In this document: positions 9,849 through 18,264 of the stretch, piece by piece
How positions within the stretch are numbered: position 1 is the first letter of the stretch
Layout of the letters: every line of letters starts with the position of its first letter
Origin: Spirochaetales bacterium
Lineage (GTDB): Bacteria; Spirochaetota; Spirochaetia; Sphaerochaetales; Sphaerochaetaceae
DNA: 64,000 nucleotides
Direction of reading: 5' to 3'
NCBI GenBank assembly: GCA_012838895.1
Contig: DUOJ01000135.1
Coordinates: 1-64,000 of the forward strand
Notes under the pieces: model-generated
Told to the model about the DNA's origin: nothing
What the model saw: the letters and a program-made list of their open reading frames with translations, nothing else
Database searches by the model: none
Position numbers and translations under genes: made by a program

Positions 9849-10601
9849 TCAAACCTCCCATAAGAGCGCTGTATTGAGGCTCTTCAGAGGGCTCCCTAAG
9901 ATCGTTGTCAGATAGCGGAGCATATACCTGACAAGGCGGATGGTGGCTGTCTCACTCAAGGGGACTAGGACAGCCTCTCGCTCTTCAAGGGGGTGGATAT
10001 AGAGGAGGTAGCGACGAGCCCCTGGTCCTAAAGTCCAAGCCACTTCGCCCCCCACATCGCCACAGCTATGACAGCAAGGGGAGTTGAGGGTGCGATTAAA
10101 GGAGAGGGACTCCTCCCCTTGATATTCGCGACCACACTGGGGGCATTGGTTTAAATCTCCCTCTAGCCCCATTATCTTGATGAAGCGGGTGATAAAGAGG
10201 ATTAAGACCCGTTTAGCTTCAATGGCGGGGTCATCTAACAAGCTAATGGCAGCTGTAGTTAAATGGAAGAGCTCACCATAATCTCCCCCATGCATCCTAA
10301 TTACAATTTCACATAGGGCGTGGGCAATGTAGAGGCGCTCTATCTCCCCTTTTATAGTCCCATCACCGGCGATTAGGTCGACATCTTTGAGGGTGTAGCC
10401 CTTCTTAGGGCGATTGCTGTAGAGGTAGAAGGTCCCCCTAGAGAAGGGTTCAATTCCGCCTGCTAACTTCCCTTTACGCCCCCCATAAACTACGGCATCA
10501 AAGAGTCCCAAGGTGGGTGAGAGGAGGGTCACAAGTCGGTGGAGGTCCCCCCACTTTTTATTGGCCAGGACGATTGCCTGGCAAGTGAGATTCTTCTCCA
10601 T
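9849..10601 (-). CDS. recO: DNA repair protein RecO
   Basis: N-terminal OB-like CQAIVLANKKWGDLHRLVTLLSPTLGLFDAVVYGGRKGK and CPQCG...CCHSCG zinc site. Confidence 0.82.
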   Translation of the reverse strand: MEKNLTCQAIVLANKKWGDLHRLVTLLSPTLGLFDAVVYGGRKGKLAGGIEPFSRGTFYLYSNRPKKGYTLKDVDLIAGDGTIKGEIERLYIAHALCEIVIRMHGGDYGELFHLTTAAISLLDDPAIEAKRVLILFITRFIKIMGLEGDLNQCPQCGREYQGEESLSFNRTLNSPCCHSCGDVGGEVAWTLGPGARRYLLYIHPLEEREAVLVPLSETATIRLVRYMLRYLTTILGSPLKSLNTALLWEV

Positions 10602-10690
10602 CCAAGTCCCTATCAATAATGTTCATACCAAAGAGTAACTTCTCACTAAAACCTTGTCAACTAAAGGGGCATTTGTGGTATGATGCCATT

Positions 10691-12016
10691 ATGTGGAATC
10701 GTAAGGTGCTTGTTACCATTTTTATCATTTTTGTACTACTTCAACCACTCTGGTCTATTTCTAACCTTAGAGAAGGACCCCTCTGGGACCCTTTCAGCTC
10801 TACTGAGCTTCTCAAAGAGCGCAACTTCTTTAGAGAACTCTCACAAGAGGAAGAGGAGGCCCTTAAGGCGCTTGAAATTGACCTTGTCACCGTTGGGAGG
10901 GGCGACCCCCTCTACGTCTGGTTTGGCCACACGGGGCTTGTTGTCAGGGACAAGAGGGTTGATCGCTCAGTTATGTACGACTACGGAATTTTCAGTTTTG
11001 ACGACGGCTTTTACAAAACCTTTGCAATGGGACGTCTCAACTACCAAGTGTGGGCCACCTCAGCTTTGGCCCGCTTAAACCAGGCAGTTTCCAGTGAGCG
11101 CTCTGTAACAAAGCTGAAACTTAACCTAGACGATAGTGCCACCATCGAGACGATAAACTTCCTCAACTTCAACGTGAAAGAGGAGAACAACACCTACCTC
11201 TACCACCACTACCGCGAGAACTGCTCTACTAAAATACGTGATATTATCGACAAAGCGGTGGGGGGACAATTTAAGGGGTGGGCCACCTCGATTGAGAGCC
11301 CCTACACCTTAAGACAACTGGTGATGCTCCACAGTGCCCCCTCCCCCCTTATAGACTGGCTCTTAAACTTTCTCCAAAGTGGAGAGATTGATGGCCCCAT
11401 TACCCTGTGGGAGGCGATGTTCTTACCAGCTGTTTTAGAGAAGGCCCTGCTTAACTTTGAATATCTTAACAGCGCAGGGGAAATGGTTAAGATTGCCAGC
11501 GATTATGAGGTGCTCAATGAAGAGCCATTAGGGGTACGCCCCACAACAAGAAGTGAATGGAAAAGCACCACCCTCCCCACTTTTTTAGTCGCCCTAGCAG
11601 TAGCCCTTCTCTTAAGAGGTTTACTTTGCCTATCGAGGCGCTCAAAGGTGGCTAAGGTGGCTTGGGGTAGCCTCACTTTTCTCATCTACCTAGTTTTAGG
11701 AATCCTCTCGCTCCTCCTTCTATTCATGGTCTCTATTAGTAATCACGATGTCACCTACTGGAACGAGAATCTCATCTTTGCCACCCCTTGGTTGGTGGTG
11801 ATGGCGATTCAAGCCCTAATTTACCTCTTCTCTAAAACTAGTTCCCTTAAGCACTTTAAACGGGGCAACACCTTTTTTGCCCTCTTGATGGTTGTTTATA
11901 TTGTCTTAAAAATGGGCTTCCCCACCCTCTTGGGACAACAAAACTGGCCAGCAATCTTAACTTTCTTACCCCTCTTTGTAGCTAACAGTTCACTAATTTC
12001 TAAGAGACGATCTTAG
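10691..12016 (+). CDS. DUF4105 (Lnb N-terminal periplasmic domain) membrane protein
   Basis: LVTVGRGDPLYVWFGHTGLVV, YDYGIFSF, YHHYRENCSTKIRDIID; C-terminal hydrophobic helices. Confidence 0.8.
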   Translation: MWNRKVLVTIFIIFVLLQPLWSISNLREGPLWDPFSSTELLKERNFFRELSQEEEEALKALEIDLVTVGRGDPLYVWFGHTGLVVRDKRVDRSVMYDYGIFSFDDGFYKTFAMGRLNYQVWATSALARLNQAVSSERSVTKLKLNLDDSATIETINFLNFNVKEENNTYLYHHYRENCSTKIRDIIDKAVGGQFKGWATSIESPYTLRQLVMLHSAPSPLIDWLLNFLQSGEIDGPITLWEAMFLPAVLEKALLNFEYLNSAGEMVKIASDYEVLNEEPLGVRPTTRSEWKSTTLPTFLVALAVALLLRGLLCLSRRSKVAKVAWGSLTFLIYLVLGILSLLLLFMVSISNHDVTYWNENLIFATPWLVVMAIQALIYLFSKTSSLKHFKRGNTFFALLMVVYIVLKMGFPTLLGQQNWPAILTFLPLFVANSSLISKRRS

Positions 12017-12944
12017 TCCCTTTCCCCTCGTAGAGGGCCCCATAAAGGTTCTCAGGGTTGGTAATAAGGGCAACCCCACCACTGCTTTTGACAAAGTCGA
12101 GGGCTGCTTCAATCTTAGGTAGCATACTCCCAGGGGCAAAATGCCCCTCAGTGATATAGGTTTGGCACTCATCACAGGTAATTTGAGAGAGGGCTTTTTG
12201 ATCACTTTTCCCCCAATTGAGGTAGACCTTCTCAACAGCCGTTGAGATTACCAGTAGATCAGCTTTTAACTCTTTGGCAATAAGGGCACCAGCAAGGTCT
12301 TTATCGATAACAGCTTCAATTCCACGGTAAAGGCCATCCTTCCCCTTAACAACGGGGATTCCGCCACCACCTGAGCCAATTACAACGACTCCACTGTCAG
12401 CCAAAATCTTGAGGGTCTCAAGCTCAACAATCGAGAGGGGTTTGGGAGAGGGGACTACCCTTCGGTAACCGCGTCCGGCATCCTCCATCACACTCCACCC
12501 CTCTTCAGTTTGGCGCTTGAGCGCCTCCTCTTCTGTCATAAATGCGCCAATAGGTTTAGTCGGTTTATTGAAAGAGGGGTCGAGGGGGTCAACTTCAACT
12601 TGGGTTACAACGGTGGCGACAGCGTTAAAATTGCCCACTTTAGCCAGTTCGTTCTTCAGCGCCATTTGGAGCTGGTAGCCAATCGTCCCCTGGGTGTCAG
12701 CGACACACACATCGAGGGGGACTGGGTGGAGAATCGATTTGGAAATCTCCCCCCTTAAGAGGGAAAAGCCCACCTGTGGTCCGTTTCCGTGGGTAATTAC
12801 AACGCGGTGCCCCGCTTCAATTAAGCGGGCAATGTGACTAGCGGTCTTGCGTGCTGCTTCGTACTGACTCTCAACGGTCACCATTTTGGTATCTTCGATG
12901 AGGGAATTCCCCCCTATCGCAATAACTATCAACTTGTTTTCCAT
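12000..12944 (-). CDS. arcC: Carbamate kinase
   Basis: LIVIAIGGNSLI, VITHGNGPQVG, IGSGGGGIPVV, AVIDKDLAGALIA. Confidence 0.92.
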   Translation of the reverse strand: MENKLIVIAIGGNSLIEDTKMVTVESQYEAARKTASHIARLIEAGHRVVITHGNGPQVGFSLLRGEISKSILHPVPLDVCVADTQGTIGYQLQMALKNELAKVGNFNAVATVVTQVEVDPLDPSFNKPTKPIGAFMTEEEALKRQTEEGWSVMEDAGRGYRRVVPSPKPLSIVELETLKILADSGVVVIGSGGGGIPVVKGKDGLYRGIEAVIDKDLAGALIAKELKADLLVISTAVEKVYLNWGKSDQKALSQITCDECQTYITEGHFAPGSMLPKIEAALDFVKSSGGVALITNPENLYGALYEGKGTKIVS

Positions 12945-13053
12945 AAACTCTCCAACTTCAGTATACCTTTTATGCAACAACTTGCAACAGCATTACCCTC
13001 CTTTACTAAGCTCCCCATTTTCGATATTGTCAAGTGAAAAGGGAGGGGTAAAG

Positions 13054-13683
13054 ATGTTTACGAGAGAGCAAAAAAAGCAATTCCTATTCGCATTATATTT
13101 AACTTCTATGGTGCTAGTGAATACCCTAGGTTCCAAAATTACCACCCTGGGCTCCGTTAGAGCTTCGGTAGGGGTCTTTTTCATGCCTCTTCTATTTGTA
13201 ATTACCGACATTATTACCGAGGTATATGGGAAGAAGACTTCAACGCAGTTTGTTAACCTCTCTACAATTATGATGATCTTTATGTTCCTCATGATTGGGC
13301 TCTGTATCATTTTACCCCCCAATGCGACGTGGGGGCTACAGAGTGCTTATGCCAGTGTCTTTGGTTCTAGTATGCGGATGACGATTGCTAGCCTCACCTC
13401 ATTTTATATCGCCCAACACATGGATGTCTTAATCTTTGCCTTTATAAAATTAATCACCAAAGAGAAACACCTTTGGATTAGAAACAATGTGAGTACCATC
13501 ATTAGCCAATTTGTTGACACTACAATTTTTATGTTCCTCACCTTTTACAAGATGAATCCCGATTACACCTTCTCGTTCTTGTGGACCCTAATCCTCCCCT
13601 ACTGGGGTTTTAAGGTGATCTTCGCCCTTCTCGATACCCCAATATGTTATTTAGGAGTTTGGTGGCTTAAGAGGAGTGAATAG
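13054..13683 (+). CDS. Queuosine precursor transporter (YhhQ/VUT family)
   Basis: Multi-pass hydrophobic protein with VNTLGSKITTLG, FVITDIITEVYGKK and C-terminal DTPICYLGVWW. Confidence 0.8.
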   Translation: MFTREQKKQFLFALYLTSMVLVNTLGSKITTLGSVRASVGVFFMPLLFVITDIITEVYGKKTSTQFVNLSTIMMIFMFLMIGLCIILPPNATWGLQSAYASVFGSSMRMTIASLTSFYIAQHMDVLIFAFIKLITKEKHLWIRNNVSTIISQFVDTTIFMFLTFYKMNPDYTFSFLWTLILPYWGFKVIFALLDTPICYLGVWWLKRSE

Positions 13684-14364
13684 GTGAAAGTTCCCCTCTT
13701 TGGTGACAGTCTAACCTTAGGAAGAATTGGAATTCCTTATGCCCGCTTTCTCCCCGTTGAGAGTGAAGTGCGCGGCATTGAGGGGGAGACTTTTTCAGCG
13801 ATTATTGGGCGTGTTGAGCGCCATTTGAGGCGCCAAGCACCCCCCTATCTGGTAATTCAGGGGGGAGGTAACGACCTCCTCCTCGCAAGTAGGGGCTTTA
13901 TCCTTAACCCCCACCACCCCCCTATTAACAATGATGAGGAGTTTATTTCACTTGCTGCAGAAGCTTTTAATCGTCTTTCAACACTCTCCTTCGAAACCAC
14001 TTTTATTGTCTGCTCTCTCCCCATCTTAGGTGAAGAACTCACCTCGCCTCTCAACCAACAACGCCGCGAGCGAAATCGTCTCTTAAGCCAACTCACCAAG
14101 GGGTACCACCATTTCATCTACTGCGACATCACCACGGCAGGAGAGGCTGTAATAGAGGCTGAGCAAGGCTCCCTAGATAACCACTACTTCCCTTCAGGGT
14201 TGAAAGACTTCACCCCCGATGCCCTCGCTATAGGGGGCGATGAGGGACGCGCTCAGCGCCTCTCTGAGGAGAGGGGACTCTTACTAACAGTTGATGGGAT
14301 CCATCCCAACGGGCGTGGAGCACGTTTAATAGCTTCACCTCTAGCCAAACTTTTAGTACATTAA
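13684..14364 (+). CDS. SGNH/GDSL-type hydrolase
   Basis: GDSLTLG block, GGNDLL, DGIHPNGRG; GTG start. Confidence 0.82.
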   Translation: MKVPLFGDSLTLGRIGIPYARFLPVESEVRGIEGETFSAIIGRVERHLRRQAPPYLVIQGGGNDLLLASRGFILNPHHPPINNDEEFISLAAEAFNRLSTLSFETTFIVCSLPILGEELTSPLNQQRRERNRLLSQLTKGYHHFIYCDITTAGEAVIEAEQGSLDNHYFPSGLKDFTPDALAIGGDEGRAQRLSEERGLLLTVDGIHPNGRGARLIASPLAKLLVH

Positions 14365-14405
14365 AGGTGTAACCATTGTACAATTTATAATTTGGAGGAT
14401 ATTTC

Positions 14406-16754
14406 ATGGCAGAAAAGGAACTGATGCCCATTGAGCAAACACTGCCCCGTAATCTATTTGTACTCCCCTTAGCGGGAAATCCACTTTTTCCTGGTCTATT
14501 TACCCCTCTCTCAATCGAGAGCCAAGAGGATATTGAGATTGTTAACCAAGCGATGAACCATGGTGGAGACTTGGGCCTGCTATTGATGAAGGATGAGCAC
14601 AAAACAGAGTACGAGGCAGACAATCTCTATCGGGTTGGAACCGCCGCCAAGATAATAAAGCGCATTAAACTCCCCGATGGAGGGATGTCAATTTTCATCT
14701 CTACTGTTAAAAGGTTCCAGGTTAAAGAGTTCCACTCAAGTGGCACTTTTATCATAGCTGAAGTTGATTACCTCGACGACATTGAAGATAACCCTACCGA
14801 ACTTAAAGCCTGGACCCGTCAACTAATCGTTGAAACTAAAAAACTCTCTAAGGGCAATCCCCTCTTCACCGAGGAGATGCGACTAAATATGGTAAATATA
14901 GACCATGCTGGAAAGATGACCGATTTCATTGCCAGTATTATCAACATTGATCGGCGTCAGCAACAGAGAATTTTAGAGACCCTCAATGTGCGCCGCCGCA
15001 TAGAGCGGGTGTTGGTTTTTATCAAGAAAGAGCAAGAAGTTCTCGCTATGCAGGAACAGATCCAAAAGAGGGTCAATTCCAAACTTGAGAAGAACCAAAG
15101 AGAATATTTCCTTAGAGAAGAGTTGCGCCATATACAACAAGAGTTGGGTCTCACCTCCGACCCAAGGATGGCAGTTTTTAATAAGATTAAAAAACAGCTT
15201 GATGCCCTCGAGTTTGAGGGGGAGGTGGCTGAAGCGGTCCAAAATGAGCTCGATAAATTCCAGAGCCTCGACCCCAATAGCCCCGACTACGCCATAACAC
15301 GCACCTACCTCGAGACCATAGCAGCCCTCCCCTGGAATAATCCAAAGCCGGAAGATTTCTCCTTAGCCTCAGCTAAGAAGATCTTAGATGGGGACCACTA
15401 TGGACTCACCGATGTGAAAGATAGAATTTTAGAGTACCTCGCCGTGCGTAAAAAGAAGGGAGATACTAAAGGGTCGATTATCTGTTTGGTGGGACCCCCG
15501 GGAGTTGGAAAAACTTCGGTTGGTCAATCGGTAGCCCGTGCCCTAAAGAAAGAGTACTTCCGCTTCAGTGTGGGGGGAATGCGGGATGAAGCTGAGATAA
15601 AAGGGCACCGCCGCACCTATATAGGGGCGATGCCTGGAAAGATTATCCAGGGGTTGAAAACTGTAAAGACTAAAAACCCCGTCTTCTTAATCGATGAGAT
15701 TGATAAAATGGGAGTCTCCTTCCAAGGTGACCCTGCATCGGCCCTGCTAGAGGCGCTCGATCCAGAACAAAACACCGGTTTCAGGGATTACTATCTCGAT
15801 CTCCCCTTCGACATCTCTCAAATTCTCTTTATTGTAACGGCTAACAACCTCGATACAATTCCACGCCCCCTCCTTGATCGGATGGAGGTAATCCATATTG
15901 CCGGTTACACCGCCAAAGAGAAATTGGCCATTGGGCGCAAATATCTAGTACCCAAGAGTTTGAAAAAACATGGGCTAACCCGTAAAGAGGTCACCTACAC
16001 TTCGGCTATCCTCCACGAAATTGCCGAGAGCTATGCCCGTGAAGCGGGAGTGAGAAACTACGAGAAGTCGCTTGATCGCATCCACCGTAAAGTGGCCCGT
16101 GAGATTTTAGAGAATGAGGCGATTGAACTACCCATTAAAATTGATCGAAAGAAGATGATTGAGTACCTAGGACAACCAATCTTCCGTGAAGATGAGATTT
16201 TAAGGGCCGACCACCCCGGAATGGCCATAGGACTTGCTTGGACCAGCCTGGGGGGTGACACCCTCATCATCGAAGCGGTCAACTATCCTGGTAAGGGGGA
16301 ACTTAAACTGACTGGTAAGCTGGGCGAGGTGATGCAAGAGTCGGCCAATATTGCCCTCACCCACCTCAAAAGTATTGCCAAGAAGTACAACATCGAGCAG
16401 GTGTGGTTCGATACTAACGCTATCCACCTCCACGTTCCCGAGGGAGCTACCCCCAAAGATGGCCCCTCAGCCGGAATAACAATGGCAACTGCCCTCTACT
16501 CTTTGGCAACTAATCAGATACCTAAGAAGAACTTAGCGATGACGGGTGAGCTCGATTTAGTGGGTAAAGTGATGCCCATTGGGGGGTTGAAAGAGAAGGT
16601 GTTAGCTGCTCGCCGCAATAAAATCGATACAATCTTGATTCCTAAGTTTAATGAGCGCGACCTAGATGAGTTAGACGAAGAGGTGAAGAAGGGGATCACC
16701 TTCCACCTAGTCTCCACCTTTGATGAGGTGTTGAGTCACTCGTTTAATAAGTAG
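14406..16754 (+). CDS. lon: ATP-dependent protease Lon
   Basis: GPPGVGKTSVGQSVARAL Walker A, FLIDEIDK, KDGPSAGITMATAL catalytic serine block. Confidence 0.96.
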   Translation: MAEKELMPIEQTLPRNLFVLPLAGNPLFPGLFTPLSIESQEDIEIVNQAMNHGGDLGLLLMKDEHKTEYEADNLYRVGTAAKIIKRIKLPDGGMSIFISTVKRFQVKEFHSSGTFIIAEVDYLDDIEDNPTELKAWTRQLIVETKKLSKGNPLFTEEMRLNMVNIDHAGKMTDFIASIINIDRRQQQRILETLNVRRRIERVLVFIKKEQEVLAMQEQIQKRVNSKLEKNQREYFLREELRHIQQELGLTSDPRMAVFNKIKKQLDALEFEGEVAEAVQNELDKFQSLDPNSPDYAITRTYLETIAALPWNNPKPEDFSLASAKKILDGDHYGLTDVKDRILEYLAVRKKKGDTKGSIICLVGPPGVGKTSVGQSVARALKKEYFRFSVGGMRDEAEIKGHRRTYIGAMPGKIIQGLKTVKTKNPVFLIDEIDKMGVSFQGDPASALLEALDPEQNTGFRDYYLDLPFDISQILFIVTANNLDTIPRPLLDRMEVIHIAGYTAKEKLAIGRKYLVPKSLKKHGLTRKEVTYTSAILHEIAESYAREAGVRNYEKSLDRIHRKVAREILENEAIELPIKIDRKKMIEYLGQPIFREDEILRADHPGMAIGLAWTSLGGDTLIIEAVNYPGKGELKLTGKLGEVMQESANIALTHLKSIAKKYNIEQVWFDTNAIHLHVPEGATPKDGPSAGITMATALYSLATNQIPKKNLAMTGELDLVGKVMPIGGLKEKVLAARRNKIDTILIPKFNERDLDELDEEVKKGITFHLVSTFDEVLSHSFNK

Positions 16755-16759
16755 GGATT

Positions 16760-17947
16760 ATGGAACTTTTAAGTCCAGCCGGGACTCTGGAGAAATTAGA
16801 GTACGCCTACGCCTACGGGGCCGATGCCGCCTACGTGGGGATGCAGGAGTTCTCTCTCCGTTCCCGGGCGGGCAATATTGACGACTCTCAAGTTGATCAA
16901 TTGAAAAAGGTGAAGGGGGATAAAAAACTCTACGGCGCGCTTAACTCCTTCTTCCACGAGAAGGATGTTGGACTCCTCAAAGAGCGTCTCGCTGTTATAA
17001 AAAGCTACCCCTTTGATGCCCTCATCGTCTCTGATATTGGAGCAGCAGCCCTCTTGAGAGACTACTTTGGGGAGGCGATGCCTCTCCATTTGAGTACCCA
17101 AGCCAACTGTCTAAATAGTGCAGCAATTAAGGTCTACCGCGATTTGGGGTTTTCACGCATTATTATGGGGCGAGAAGCTTCACTCAAAGATATAACAGAG
17201 ATTAAAGAGGCACTTCCAGAGATGGAGGTGGAGACCTTTGTCCACGGAGCGATGTGTATGGCCTACTCAGGGAGGTGTCTCCTTAGCGCCTTCTTAACGG
17301 GCCGTAGTGCCAACGAGGGGGATTGTGCCCACACCTGTCGCTGGAACTATCGCTTAGCCCTAGAAGAAGAATCGCGTCAGGGTGAATATTTCCCAATAGC
17401 TGAAGAGGATGGCTTCACAACAATCCTCTCCTCTAAAGACCTCTGTATGATTGACCACCTCGACCAGTTGCGGAGCGCTGGAATTGATTCAGTTAAGATT
17501 GAGGGGCGGATGAAATCTCTCTACTACGTTGCTACTGTTACTCGCGCCTACCGCAAAGCTTTAGACAAAGCTGTTGACTGGCCCCTCTACCGAGAGGAGC
17601 TCTTTAGGGTCTCTCACCGAGAATACTCAACCGGCTTTTTCTTCGATAAAGAGGAGATCTCCACCTCCACTGAGAAGAGTTATATCCGCGACTATCTCCT
17701 TATTGGGACAATTGAGGAGGAGGTAGCCCCCTCCCTCTTTGCCCTAAACCTTAAAAATAGGCTTATCACCGGTTCCACCATTGAGTATATCGGCCCCAAC
17801 TCTTTAGGGATTGAGGACTCCTCTTTCACCCTATTTGATGAAAATGGGGAAAAGGTGGCAATAGCTAATCACCACCAGAAAATATTTTTAAAAACTGACA
17901 AACCAATTGACTCTAAGTTTATAATTAGGCAAAAAACATCAAATTAG
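16760..17947 (+). CDS. U32 family peptidase / tRNA hydroxylation-type protein
   Basis: MELLSPAGTLEKLEYAYAYGADAAYVGMQEFSLR, ETFVHGAMCMAYSGRCLLS, DSVKIEGRMKSLYYVA. Confidence 0.9.
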   Translation: MELLSPAGTLEKLEYAYAYGADAAYVGMQEFSLRSRAGNIDDSQVDQLKKVKGDKKLYGALNSFFHEKDVGLLKERLAVIKSYPFDALIVSDIGAAALLRDYFGEAMPLHLSTQANCLNSAAIKVYRDLGFSRIIMGREASLKDITEIKEALPEMEVETFVHGAMCMAYSGRCLLSAFLTGRSANEGDCAHTCRWNYRLALEEESRQGEYFPIAEEDGFTTILSSKDLCMIDHLDQLRSAGIDSVKIEGRMKSLYYVATVTRAYRKALDKAVDWPLYREELFRVSHREYSTGFFFDKEEISTSTEKSYIRDYLLIGTIEEEVAPSLFALNLKNRLITGSTIEYIGPNSLGIEDSSFTLFDENGEKVAIANHHQKIFLKTDKPIDSKFIIRQKTSN

Positions 17948-17978
17948 CCCAAATTTACGCCATTTTGACGCTTTTTTC

Positions 17979-18006
17979 TTGTTATTTGGTCAAAATGTGA
18001 TAACAT
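17979..18006 (+). promoter_or_regulatory. Candidate promoter of Hc1-like gene
   Basis: TTGTTA (17979-17984), 16-nt spacer, TAACAT (18001-18006); AGGAGG at the RBS. Confidence 0.5.
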
Positions 18007-18035
18007 AATCGTAAGATTTATTAGGAGGCTAGCCA

Positions 18036-18212
18036 ATGACAGTTCATGAGCAAATCGTGGCTCAATACGAAGCCTACATTGCAGAGAACCAGAAATTCGC
18101 CGAAAGGGGAGTAAAAGCTTCTGCTGCTAGAGCAAGGAAAGCTCTTGGGGAGTTGGGAAAACTTGCTAAAGAGCGTCGAAAAGAGATTCAAGACGAGAAA
18201 AACGAGCTTTAA
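18036..18212 (+). CDS. Histone H1-like (Hc1-type) small basic protein, 58 aa
   Basis: MTVHEQIVAQYEAYIAENQKFAERGVKASAARARKALGELGKLAKERRKEIQDEKNEL; good RBS; absent from supplied ORF track. Confidence 0.7.
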   Translation: MTVHEQIVAQYEAYIAENQKFAERGVKASAARARKALGELGKLAKERRKEIQDEKNEL

Positions 18213-18226
18213 TTTATTACATTAAG

Positions 18227-18258
18227 AAAAACAGGTCGATTAAGACCTGTTTTTTTTA
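18227..18258 (+). terminator. Rho-independent terminator after Hc1-like gene
   Basis: AAACAGGTC-GATTAA-GACCTGTTT plus T tract; A tract on the other side makes it potentially bidirectional for valS. Confidence 0.85.
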
Positions 18259-18264
18259 TTCCAA

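Noticed and set aside
14354-14384. CIRCE or heat-shock operator upstream of lon
   Set aside because: Only a weak GTACA...TGTAC repeat; no TTAGCACTC-N9-GAGTGCTAA.
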